Positions 51,733 to 59,994 of a DNA stretch of 64,000 nucleotides are shown here, one piece after another (positions within the stretch are counted from its first letter, which is position 1; each line of letters opens with the position of its first letter). The notes under the pieces were generated by a model. That model did not search any database. It saw nothing but the letters and a program-made list of their open reading frames with translations, and was not told the DNA's origin. The DNA is taken from NCBI RefSeq assembly GCF_003480915.1, contig NZ_QUKD01000004.1:215230-279229 (forward strand), read 5' to 3'. The translations under genes were made by a program, and so were the position numbers. Source of the stretch: Parabacteroides sp. TM07-1AC. GTDB taxonomy: Bacteria; Bacteroidota; Bacteroidia; Bacteroidales; Tannerellaceae.

Positions 51733-54700
51733 TTAAAATTTGACATTCACATTGAAACCAATGCTTCTTGTTGCCGGATAGCCGTTCAACTCTAACCCTT
51801 GACCGTTTGTATTGTTATACGCTGATTCAGGATCGATGTTGTCGGTATGTTTCAGAATAGTCCAAAGGTTACGTCCAACTAATGAAATGGATGCCCCTTT
51901 CACTATATTTTGTCTGCCTAACAATGATTTCGGGAATGTATAACCAAGGGATAATTCGCGTAACTTGATGAAGCTCGCATTGTAAATAAACTCTTCTGCT
52001 ATGTTGTTACTTACGATACCTTGCCAGTATGTTTGAGCAGAAACAGCAACATCATTAGTTACATAATTTCCGTTACCGTCAAGTTTAACACCTTGACCTA
52101 TGATAGTACCTTTACCGTTGTCCCCACGACCTTCCAGTGTGTTTTTATGTAAACCATCGTTATACAAACCATAATTTGTTCCCGAGAATAGTTTAGCACC
52201 AGCCTTGAAATCGATCAAGAAAGACAATGTCCAATCTTTATATGTGAATTCATTACGCCAGCCTCCGGTCAGGTTATAAACACCACTTCCCAGATTTTCT
52301 GTTTTTGAAGTTGCTTGTGCAATACCATCTTTGAATACAATGTTACCTTTGTCGTCTCTCAAATATTTGAAACCCACTAGTTCACCATAAGGCATTCCTA
52401 CGATATTCTTAACGGTCACATTTCCACTTCGTGCGCTCGCACCATCAATACTCAGACTGCTTACACCTTCTCCAAGATATTTAACTTCGCTATTGTTATG
52501 AGCGATATTGAAAGTTGTGCTCCATTGAAATTTACTGGTTTGTACCGGTACGGCATTCACCATAATTTCTATACCGTTGTTTTGGATCTCACCGATATTC
52601 TGGATAGCAGATGAAAAGCCGGATGCATTACTGGTGGTTACCTGAGCAATATCATCTTTCGTATTTTTCACATAATAAGCAGCGTCTAAAGTCAGGCGAT
52701 TATTAAGGAACGATAAGTTCAAACCAGCTTCCCATTCTGAGATACGTACCGGTTTCAACATACTGTTAGGAACTGTACTGTTATTGACTGTTGCTACAGA
52801 TTGACCGTTTATCTTATAGTTCTGAAGTTTGTAGGTCAGATAATTCTGATAAGGGTTTGTTCCGTTTGATGCAGAAGCATAAGAAGCACGTACCTTACCG
52901 AAAGTAAACCATTCCGGCATTTCAAAAGTATCACTGAACACCCAGGATAAACTTACAGAAGGATAGAAATAATGATTATCATCCGGGTTCAATGTGGAGA
53001 ACCAGTCGTTACGTCCGGTCAGGTTTAAGAATACCTGATTCTTCCATCCGATATCGGCAGTTGCATAAACCGAATTAACGCGATATTCCGTATAGTCTTT
53101 TAAATAGGTACGATTGCTGATGTTGTTGGCAGATTCGAATCCTGGAACCAGGAAGCTCTTGATGTTGCCGTCAGTACCCCACTGTTTGGTTATATTACGC
53201 TGACGGTTACCTCCGATAGTTGCGCCTATATTCCAATCTCCGAATTCTTTATTAAAACCGATCAGGTAGTTCAGGTTCATTTCAGAATAGTTTTTTTCAT
53301 ATTCTTGCAAATAACCGGCAGCATCAGCTGCTGCACCATAAGGCTGCACATTTCTGAATTCAAAGCTAAAACCGTCACGGGTTATGCCTCCCTGAGCATA
53401 TAACCAGTCAAAGATATCATATTTCAATGTGATACCACCTGTCAGACGGTTCTTATTGGTTGTGTTTACTTTCCGGTATTGTAGCCAATACGGGTTATTG
53501 AAATATTCATTCGTACCGCCGATCATTTCTTTTCCACTGGCCGTTGTACCCCAGTCACAGTCTTCGTTTTCACGTTCCATCCAACGAATATCGAATGTGT
53601 TGGCACGATATAACAAAGATGCGTTGGTACTGCCATTTCCGTCAGATAGGTTGGAACGGCCCTGGTTTTTCTCAAATACATAGTTCGCATTTACACTCAA
53701 ATGCAGGTTTTTGAGGATATCATAAGTGGTATTCATGTTGATACCCTGCTGACTGATGCTGGCATTAGGAAGGATACCTTTTTCGTACGTATTGGAAACG
53801 CCAAAACGATAGGTGATTTTATCACCGGCACCGCTGATAGCTAGCGAAGTCGCATTATTAACGCCTGTACGATAGAAGTTAGACCAGTTGTCGACCGGAG
53901 AATAAGCATATTCTCTTCCAAGAAAGTTGACTGCTTTGCCTCCATCCATACGTTCACCCCAGCTCAAGACTTCGGTTGCTTTCGCTGCATCGGCAGTTAG
54001 AGGACGTTGTCCTTCCGAACCTTGACCGAATACGTTCTGGAAATCTCTGTAGTCATAGATGGTATTGAATGTCAGGTTGTTGTTGAAATCGATGCTAACG
54101 GGTTTTCCTTTCTGACCGGATTTTGTTGTGATCAGAATAGCTCCATTACCTCCGCGATAACCATATAATGCGGACGCTGCAGCTCCTTTTAGAACCTGAA
54201 TATCTGCAATATCGTCGGGGTTGATGTTTGACAGACCGTCACCGAGGTCGAGACCGCCCCAGGTTCCGGCATTACCCATATTCGAATTGTCGAAAGGTAC
54301 GCCATCCACCACATACAAAGGCTGGTTATTACCTGTTAAAGAAGCATTACCACGAATAACAACACGGCTACTACCACCGCTACCTGTAGAGTTTCCGGCA
54401 ACTGTAACACCGGCAATTTTTCCGGACAAGGCATTACCCAGGTTTGGATCACGGGCAACCGTAAAGTCATCACCTCCTACGGTTGTGGTAGAGTAACCTA
54501 GTGCTCTTTTCTGACGTTTGATACCTAAAGCTGTTACGACAACTTCATCCAGAGTCTGTGTGTCCTCTTTTAGAATAACATTAAAAATAGTCTGTCCGTT
54601 AACGGGAATACTGACTGGTGCGTATCCGATATAACTGAATTCCAGTATGGCATTGGCTGGTACTTCCAGTGTGAAATCTCCGTCCAGCCCGGTCATGACA

Positions 54701-55173
54701 CCGTTAGTCGTTCCTTTCTCGATGACATTAGCTCCGATGATAGGTTCGCCGGTTGCATCTTTAACTATACCTGTTACTTTTTTGGTTTGTTGTGTTATAC
54801 TTGTTCTTGCATTATTTTTGGAAGTGTTTGCGGCATAAAGTACAACGATGTGATTTTCTATTTTGTAGTTAACGCCCGTATTTTTCAGGGCTTGTTTTAG
54901 TATAGATTCAATACTTTCATTTTTAGCTTTAACTGATACGTTGTTTACTTTGATTGATTCCAACGCATGATCGTAGCTGAATACGATATCAGTTTGCTCC
55001 TGTAGCATATCTACTACATTCTTCAATGTTACTTGATTAAGAGAGAACTGAACATCAAACTTCTTTTCAAATGCGCTGTTAGATGCAGCTTGCGCTCCGC
55101 TTGCCATACAGCATAAGGAAAGTCCTATGCAGAGGCTTTTGACTGCAATAAAGTTTTTACTTTTTCTTTTCAT
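51733..55173 (-). CDS. SusC/RagA TonB-dependent transporter with STN domain
   Basis: An 1146-residue outer-membrane transporter. Signal peptide ends ASGAQA (about 29). STN domain (about 35-110; FDVQFSLNQVTLKNVVDMLQEQTDIVFSYDH) is followed by a carboxypeptidase-like domain (VTGIVKDATGEPIIGANVIEKGTTNGVMTGLDGDF), TonB region LDEVVVTALGIKRQKRALGYS, plug VLKGAAASALYGYRGGNGAILITTKSG and a barrel ending NVKF. The ALGIKRxxRALGYSxT form is the branch that pairs with SusD_2 proteins. The STN domain ties it to the FecR/sigma pair upstream. The 295-base gap before it has no recognised gene. Confidence 0.96.
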   Translation of the reverse strand: MKRKSKNFIAVKSLCIGLSLCCMASGAQAASNSAFEKKFDVQFSLNQVTLKNVVDMLQEQTDIVFSYDHALESIKVNNVSVKAKNESIESILKQALKNTGVNYKIENHIVVLYAANTSKNNARTSITQQTKKVTGIVKDATGEPIIGANVIEKGTTNGVMTGLDGDFTLEVPANAILEFSYIGYAPVSIPVNGQTIFNVILKEDTQTLDEVVVTALGIKRQKRALGYSTTTVGGDDFTVARDPNLGNALSGKIAGVTVAGNSTGSGGSSRVVIRGNASLTGNNQPLYVVDGVPFDNSNMGNAGTWGGLDLGDGLSNINPDDIADIQVLKGAAASALYGYRGGNGAILITTKSGQKGKPVSIDFNNNLTFNTIYDYRDFQNVFGQGSEGQRPLTADAAKATEVLSWGERMDGGKAVNFLGREYAYSPVDNWSNFYRTGVNNATSLAISGAGDKITYRFGVSNTYEKGILPNASISQQGINMNTTYDILKNLHLSVNANYVFEKNQGRSNLSDGNGSTNASLLYRANTFDIRWMERENEDCDWGTTASGKEMIGGTNEYFNNPYWLQYRKVNTTNKNRLTGGITLKYDIFDWLYAQGGITRDGFSFEFRNVQPYGAAADAAGYLQEYEKNYSEMNLNYLIGFNKEFGDWNIGATIGGNRQRNITKQWGTDGNIKSFLVPGFESANNISNRTYLKDYTEYRVNSVYATADIGWKNQVFLNLTGRNDWFSTLNPDDNHYFYPSVSLSWVFSDTFEMPEWFTFGKVRASYASASNGTNPYQNYLTYKLQNYKINGQSVATVNNSTVPNSMLKPVRISEWEAGLNLSFLNNRLTLDAAYYVKNTKDDIAQVTTSNASGFSSAIQNIGEIQNNGIEIMVNAVPVQTSKFQWSTTFNIAHNNSEVKYLGEGVSSLSIDGASARSGNVTVKNIVGMPYGELVGFKYLRDDKGNIVFKDGIAQATSKTENLGSGVYNLTGGWRNEFTYKDWTLSFLIDFKAGAKLFSGTNYGLYNDGLHKNTLEGRGDNGKGTIIGQGVKLDGNGNYVTNDVAVSAQTYWQGIVSNNIAEEFIYNASFIKLRELSLGYTFPKSLLGRQNIVKGASISLVGRNLWTILKHTDNIDPESAYNNTNGQGLELNGYPATRSIGFNVNVKF

Positions 55174-55468
55174 ACATTCTTTTTATTTGTTTTCTTAAGA
55201 TTAACTGGTAACAATTTACTCTTTTTCTGTCCAGGGTTAAAAAACCGAGGTTCTTTTTTGTGTTTCACATAGGCTTCTCTTTTTAGTTTAACATAATTGA
55301 TTTATAGTACATTATATTGATAATGCGTGTTCTCATGAAATCCCGCTTTATGATATGGCGAACGGGTGTATTTATTATGTAGGAATGGCGTTAGCATTAC
55401 GCTTTTACCACTCGTTACATTATAAATACAATTTTGTTTAAAGAAATACCTAAAGGAAAATTATTTTT

Positions 55469-56437
55469 TTATTCGGATAGGACAGTCGCTTGCACACCAG
55501 TGAGATAGAACAGGTGCCGTAGCGCGTCTTCCAGGCTGTTTGTTTGTTTGAATGAGAAGTTATAACGGCGATCAGATAATTGATGGATGTCCATCTGTAT
55601 TTTTACATGATAGATCTCTTCCAGGCTGGAAAGTATTTCATCTAAAGAGACGTCGGAGAGACAAACCAGTCCGAATCGCCATAAGGTATGCTGACGTGCA
55701 TCTATTTTGTTTACTTTGACAGACGAATAGTCGTTGGTAAATAACACTTGCTGGCCCGGTTGAAGAACAACCAGATTTTCTCCGTTGGCTTTTTCCAATT
55801 GGATGGATCCTTCCAGCAATACCGCTTCCCCCATATCTTCTGTATTGCTGGTGTTGATGCTAAATATAGTACCCAGTACTTTGATACGGTATAGTTCGGT
55901 GGAAACGATAAAAGGATGCAGTGTGTCTTTGGCTATTTCAAAGAAAGCATTTCCTTTCAGATTGACAGATCTGGTGTCGGCTGTAAACTCATCAGGATAG
56001 CTTAGAGATGCTCCGGAATTTAGCCAGACAGTACTGCCGTCTGTTAATTTTATTTGCATGACTGAGTCGGTGAAGACATTGGTGATTGTATGCATCGCCA
56101 AGGATACTGGTCGTTTCATCGTATAGAAAACCGAGAAGATAAGGAAGATGGCTATGATAGCGGCGGCACTACTCCATAGATACAGATATTTCCTGGAGAA
56201 TAGACGCTTGTTTGCTTGTTTTTCCACATTGTCGATGCGCTGGTTTAAATTGTTCAATGAATGCTTCAAAAACCATGGATCTTCTTTTTTTTGTTCGGAG
56301 TAAGTATGCCATATTGTCTTTAATTCAAAGAACAGAACTTCATTCTCTTTTGAAGCCTTTATCCAGTTCAAAACAGCTTTATCCTCTTCTTCTGTAGTCT
56401 GACAGGTGAAATATCTGTATATAATATCCTCTTCCAT
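55469..56437 (-). CDS. FecR-family anti-sigma factor
   Basis: A 322-residue inner-membrane anti-sigma regulator: cytosolic N-terminal domain (TEEEDKAVLNWIKASKENEVLFFELKTIWH), membrane helix (about 88-107; LYLWSSAAAIIAIFLIFSVFYT), periplasmic FecR domain (IKLTDGSTVWLNSGASLSYPDEF, GNAFFEIAKDTLHPFIVSTELYRIKVLGTIFSI) and DUF4974 tail (LSDVSLDEILSSLEEIYHVKIQM). It would hold the ECF sigma factor encoded 46 bases upstream until the SusC transporter signals through its STN domain. Canonical sigma-FecR-SusC-SusD order. Confidence 0.95.
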   Translation of the reverse strand: MEEDIIYRYFTCQTTEEEDKAVLNWIKASKENEVLFFELKTIWHTYSEQKKEDPWFLKHSLNNLNQRIDNVEKQANKRLFSRKYLYLWSSAAAIIAIFLIFSVFYTMKRPVSLAMHTITNVFTDSVMQIKLTDGSTVWLNSGASLSYPDEFTADTRSVNLKGNAFFEIAKDTLHPFIVSTELYRIKVLGTIFSINTSNTEDMGEAVLLEGSIQLEKANGENLVVLQPGQQVLFTNDYSSVKVNKIDARQHTLWRFGLVCLSDVSLDEILSSLEEIYHVKIQMDIHQLSDRRYNFSFKQTNSLEDALRHLFYLTGVQATVLSE

Positions 56438-56483
56438 TTGCTAACTCTCTTATTGTTATATACAACTTTATAAGAAAAAATAC

Positions 56484-57101
56484 CTAATTCGTTTTATAAA
56501 TAATTTCTATAATTTTAAACAAGACCGGAATGAACAGTAAGCCTCCTTTATAGGATTTCAGTTTTGTCCGGAGAATTTTAAGAGCGTTGTAGATATGATT
56601 TTCTACGGTGCTTTGGGATACTCCTAACTTTGTACTGATCTCTTTAGCAGACATATCATATAAGAAACTTAAAGAGAAAGCTTCTCTACAACGGGGTGGG
56701 AGGCTTTCAATAGCTGCATTCAATTCAATTCTGAGATCTTGATTATATAAATTCCGTAATGTATCATTCGTATCGGGATTATAGTACTGATATCCGATTT
56801 CTTCAATCTCTTGTTTATATATATTACTATAATTGTCTAGTAAACCTTTGCGTTTCAGTATATTTAAGGCAGTGTTGTAAGTAGAACGGAGTAAATACCC
56901 ACGTAAAGAAAGGGTTTCATTCAACGTATCCCGATGTAGCCACAAATTGAAGAAGACATCTTGAACGACATCCTCAGCTTCACTTTCATCCAGCAATAAC
57001 CTGGCGTATGAACGGACAGAAAAATAATGCTGTTTATAAAGATCATCAAAAGCATTTCGATCTCCATTTTTGATTCTTTCTGTTGGCGAGATGTCTTTCA
57101 T
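56484..57101 (-). CDS. ECF-type RNA polymerase sigma-70 factor
   Basis: A 205-residue ECF sigma factor with region 2 (DRNAFDDLYKQHYFSVRSYARLLLDESEAEDVVQDVFFNLWLHRD, GYLLRSTYNTALNILKRK) and region 4 (LPPRCREAFSLSFLYDMSAKEISTKLGVSQSTVENHIYNALKILRTKLKSYK). It heads the PUL and would switch on its SusC/SusD genes when released by FecR. ATG at 57101 is used; a TTG at 57104 precedes it. Promoter TATATTTG at 57133-57140. The hydrophobic tail (LLFIPVLFKIIEII) resembles that of the other ECF factor in the window. Confidence 0.95.
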   Translation of the reverse strand: MKDISPTERIKNGDRNAFDDLYKQHYFSVRSYARLLLDESEAEDVVQDVFFNLWLHRDTLNETLSLRGYLLRSTYNTALNILKRKGLLDNYSNIYKQEIEEIGYQYYNPDTNDTLRNLYNQDLRIELNAAIESLPPRCREAFSLSFLYDMSAKEISTKLGVSQSTVENHIYNALKILRTKLKSYKGGLLFIPVLFKIIEIIYKTN

Positions 57102-57132
57102 CAAATATTCCTTTAGACTCGTTTTCAGAGGT

Positions 57133-57140
57133 CAAATATA
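57133..57140 (-). promoter_or_regulatory. -7 element for the ECF sigma gene
   Basis: Minus-strand TATATTTG matches TAnnTTTG, 32 bases before the ATG at 57101. Confidence 0.6.
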
Positions 57141-57203
57141 TCCCTTTTTTTCTTCTTTTCCATTTGTTTTATTCGTTATTTTTTTTGAATATTGCACATG
57201 GAA

Positions 57204-57250
57204 GTGGTTGTGACATATATACTAAGCTATATGTGCACGACCACTTTTTG
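57204..57250 (+). terminator. Terminator-like hairpin in the leader of the GH3 gene
   Basis: GTGGTTGTGACATATA (57204-57219) pairs with TATATGT-G-CACGACCAC (57228-57244; one bulge, one G-T pair) and is followed by TTTTTG. It lies upstream of both divergent genes, so it does not end either one. It may be a leader attenuator for the GH3-GH20 operon. Confidence 0.6.
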
Positions 57251-57286
57251 TTTATTATTGTGTAATCATCTCTTATATTATTATGT

Positions 57287-59989
57287 ATGAAAATACTTGG
57301 TTATTGTTGTATTTTGATTTTGTTTCTGTGTTCCTTTACCCAGTCGGAAAAACGTTTGCCTTATAAGGATCCGACATTGCCGGTTGAAGAACGGGTGAAA
57401 GATTTGTTAAATCGGATGACGGTTGAAGAAAAATTTTGGCAGATCTATATGATGCCGGGCGATCTGGATTTGGGAAAGGAAAAGTTCTCCCATGGGATTT
57501 TTGGTTTTCAGGTGTCGACTGTCGGGGCGGATAATCCTGAACTGAAACAACTTTTACAGTATAATCCGACTTTGACAGCGCGTGAGACGGTTAAGAAAAT
57601 AAATGAAATTCAGCGTTTTTTTGTAGAAAAAACCAGGTTGGGAATTCCTATTATTGCTTTTGATGAGGCTTTACACGGATTGGTGCGTGGCGGAGCTACT
57701 GCTTTCCCGCAGGCGATAGCGTTGGCAGCCAGTTTCGATACTACTTTAATGAAAAAAGTATCTCATGCAATCGCTATGGAAACAAAGACACGTGGTATTC
57801 GGCAGATTTTGTCACCAGTTGTCAACCTGGCAACGGATGTACGTTGGGGACGTGTGGAAGAGACGTATGGGGAAGATCCTTATTTATCGGCTTGTATGGG
57901 GGTAAACTTTGTGAAAAGTTTTGAAGAATTGGGTGTGATAACTACTCCCAAGCATTTTGTTGCCAATTCCGGTGATGGCGGGCGTGACAGCAATCCAATC
58001 CATTTTACCGAACGTTATTTGGAGGAAACACATTTCGTACCGTTTAAAGCCTGTTTTATGGAAGGTGGTTCACAATCGGTAATGACTGCTTATAATATGC
58101 TGGACGGAACACCCTGCACGGCCAATCCCTGGTTGTTGATAGATAAACTTCGGGGTGAGTGGGGCTTTGACGGCTTTACAATAGCCGATGCCGATGCGGT
58201 CGGTATCATTCATAAATTACATCATACTGTTAATAATTTTGCAGAGGCCGGTGCTGATGCTGTTAATGGTGGACTGGATGTTATTTTTCAGACGACTTAC
58301 GATGAGCATCTTCCTTTTTTACAGGCTTGTTTGGATGGTCGGGTTACAAAGGAGGCTCTCGACCGGGCTGCCGGACAAGTATTGAAAGCTAAGTTCTGTC
58401 TGGGACTATTCGAACATCCTTATGCCGATGAAACCGAAGCAGATCGGTGGAATGCTTGTGCAGAACACAGGGCTTTAACTCGTGAGGCTGCCTGTAAATC
58501 GATGGTCCTGCTGAAAAACAACGATCAGGTATTGCCTTTATCCAAACAGATCGGTCGTATTGCACTAATAGGTGAGGATGCTACCGCTGCACGCTTAGGA
58601 GGATACAGTGGTCCTGGAGTAAAGAAAGTTAGTATATTGGAGGGATTGAAGAATAAATTGGGCGATCAGACAGAGATCTTTTGTGAAATGGGGTGTAAAC
58701 GGGTTAATCCTGCTTACGTAACAGTACCAGGTAGCTCTCTTTTCACTCCGGATGGAAAACCGGGATTGGAAGGAACTTATTTTAATAATATAACCTGTGA
58801 CGGACAACCGGATCTGAAACGGATCGATAAACAGATCCAATTTTCCTGGACGCTTTTTGCTCCGGATACTTGTTTGGCAGTTGACTGGTTTTCCGTCGAA
58901 TGGAATGGAAAGATGCAGTCACCTGTTTCCGGAACGTATCAATTCGGCCTGGAAGGCAATGACGGTTACCAACTTTGGATAGACGGGAACAAGTTGATAG
59001 ATAAACCTTATAAAACATCATTCGGAACTTCTCTCGTACCATTCTGTTTTGAAAAAGGAAAGGTCTATGATATAAAGATCCGTTTCTATGAGAACACTCG
59101 TAATGCTCGTATTCGTTTGGTTTGGGATTATGGAGTTAAAAGTGAAGATGATAGTATTGAACGTGCGGTACAGGCGGCTCGTCAGTCGGATGTGGCGGTT
59201 GTGGTGGTCGGCCTGGAAGAGGGAGAGTTTCGCGATAGAGGTTATCTGACTTTACCAGGAAGGCAGGAGGAATTGATCAATCGGGTGGCTGCAACCGGAA
59301 AGCCGACAGTTGTTGTACTGATAGGAGGAAGTGCTGTTGTGATGTCGGAATGGATAGACAATGTACAGTCCATATTAAATGCTTGGTATCCAGGTGAAGA
59401 AGGAGGAAATGCAGTTGCCGATGTCTTATTTGGCGATTATAATCCATCCGGAAAGCTTCCGATTACATATCCTATCGATGAAGCCCAGCTGCCATTGAAC
59501 TATAGCCATAAACCGACTGGGCGTAGCGATGATTATCTGAATTTGACAGGAGAACCTTTATTTCCGTTTGGTTACGGATTGAGTTATTCGGAATTTGATT
59601 ACAAAGATCTAAATATAGAACCTGCTCCGGGGAATACCTCTTCTTATACAGTCTCATTTTGGGTAAAGAATACGGGAAAGTATCCGGCAAATGAAGTCGT
59701 ACAGCTTTATTTACTTGATAAGGTTGTCTCTGTCACACAGCCTATTACCCGGTTGATCCATTTTAAACCGGTGTCGTTGGCTCCGAACGAAGCCCGGAAA
59801 GTGAGCTTTCTGATAACAGAAGAAGACTTGTCGATGTTGGATAAAGATTTAAACCGTGTAGTAGAACCCGGCGATTTTCGTATTATGATAGGACGCTCCT
59901 GCAAAGATATCCGTTTGAAAGGAACTATCCGTCAACAATCAAAAATAAATCTGGGAACTGTTTTCCGTTCTTCACAAGCTAAATTATAA
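57287..59989 (+). CDS. GH3 family beta-glycosidase with PA14 insert
   Basis: A 900-residue exported enzyme with signal ILGYCCILILFLCSFTQS. The N-terminal TIM barrel holds LGIPIIAFDEALHGLVRGGATAFPQ, ILSPVVNLATDVRWGRVEETYGEDPYL and TPKHFVANSG, with the likely nucleophile Asp301 in GFTIADADAVG. The second domain (CKSMVLLKNNDQVLPLSKQ) is interrupted by a PA14 domain (about 490-615; GTYFNNITCDGQPD, FGLEGNDGYQLWIDGNKLID), and an FnIII-like domain ends it. The PA14 type includes beta-glucosidases and beta-xylosidases; the partner GH20 suggests an amino-sugar glycan. Next gene follows after five bases. Confidence 0.94.
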   Translation: MKILGYCCILILFLCSFTQSEKRLPYKDPTLPVEERVKDLLNRMTVEEKFWQIYMMPGDLDLGKEKFSHGIFGFQVSTVGADNPELKQLLQYNPTLTARETVKKINEIQRFFVEKTRLGIPIIAFDEALHGLVRGGATAFPQAIALAASFDTTLMKKVSHAIAMETKTRGIRQILSPVVNLATDVRWGRVEETYGEDPYLSACMGVNFVKSFEELGVITTPKHFVANSGDGGRDSNPIHFTERYLEETHFVPFKACFMEGGSQSVMTAYNMLDGTPCTANPWLLIDKLRGEWGFDGFTIADADAVGIIHKLHHTVNNFAEAGADAVNGGLDVIFQTTYDEHLPFLQACLDGRVTKEALDRAAGQVLKAKFCLGLFEHPYADETEADRWNACAEHRALTREAACKSMVLLKNNDQVLPLSKQIGRIALIGEDATAARLGGYSGPGVKKVSILEGLKNKLGDQTEIFCEMGCKRVNPAYVTVPGSSLFTPDGKPGLEGTYFNNITCDGQPDLKRIDKQIQFSWTLFAPDTCLAVDWFSVEWNGKMQSPVSGTYQFGLEGNDGYQLWIDGNKLIDKPYKTSFGTSLVPFCFEKGKVYDIKIRFYENTRNARIRLVWDYGVKSEDDSIERAVQAARQSDVAVVVVGLEEGEFRDRGYLTLPGRQEELINRVAATGKPTVVVLIGGSAVVMSEWIDNVQSILNAWYPGEEGGNAVADVLFGDYNPSGKLPITYPIDEAQLPLNYSHKPTGRSDDYLNLTGEPLFPFGYGLSYSEFDYKDLNIEPAPGNTSSYTVSFWVKNTGKYPANEVVQLYLLDKVVSVTQPITRLIHFKPVSLAPNEARKVSFLITEEDLSMLDKDLNRVVEPGDFRIMIGRSCKDIRLKGTIRQQSKINLGTVFRSSQAKL

Positions 59990-59994
59990 GTACA

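Noticed and set aside
55174..55468. Regulatory RNA in the gap between FecR and SusC genes
   Set aside because: Only a weak GCGT/ACGC hairpin near 55388-55402 is visible; no promoter or terminator pair supports a transcript.
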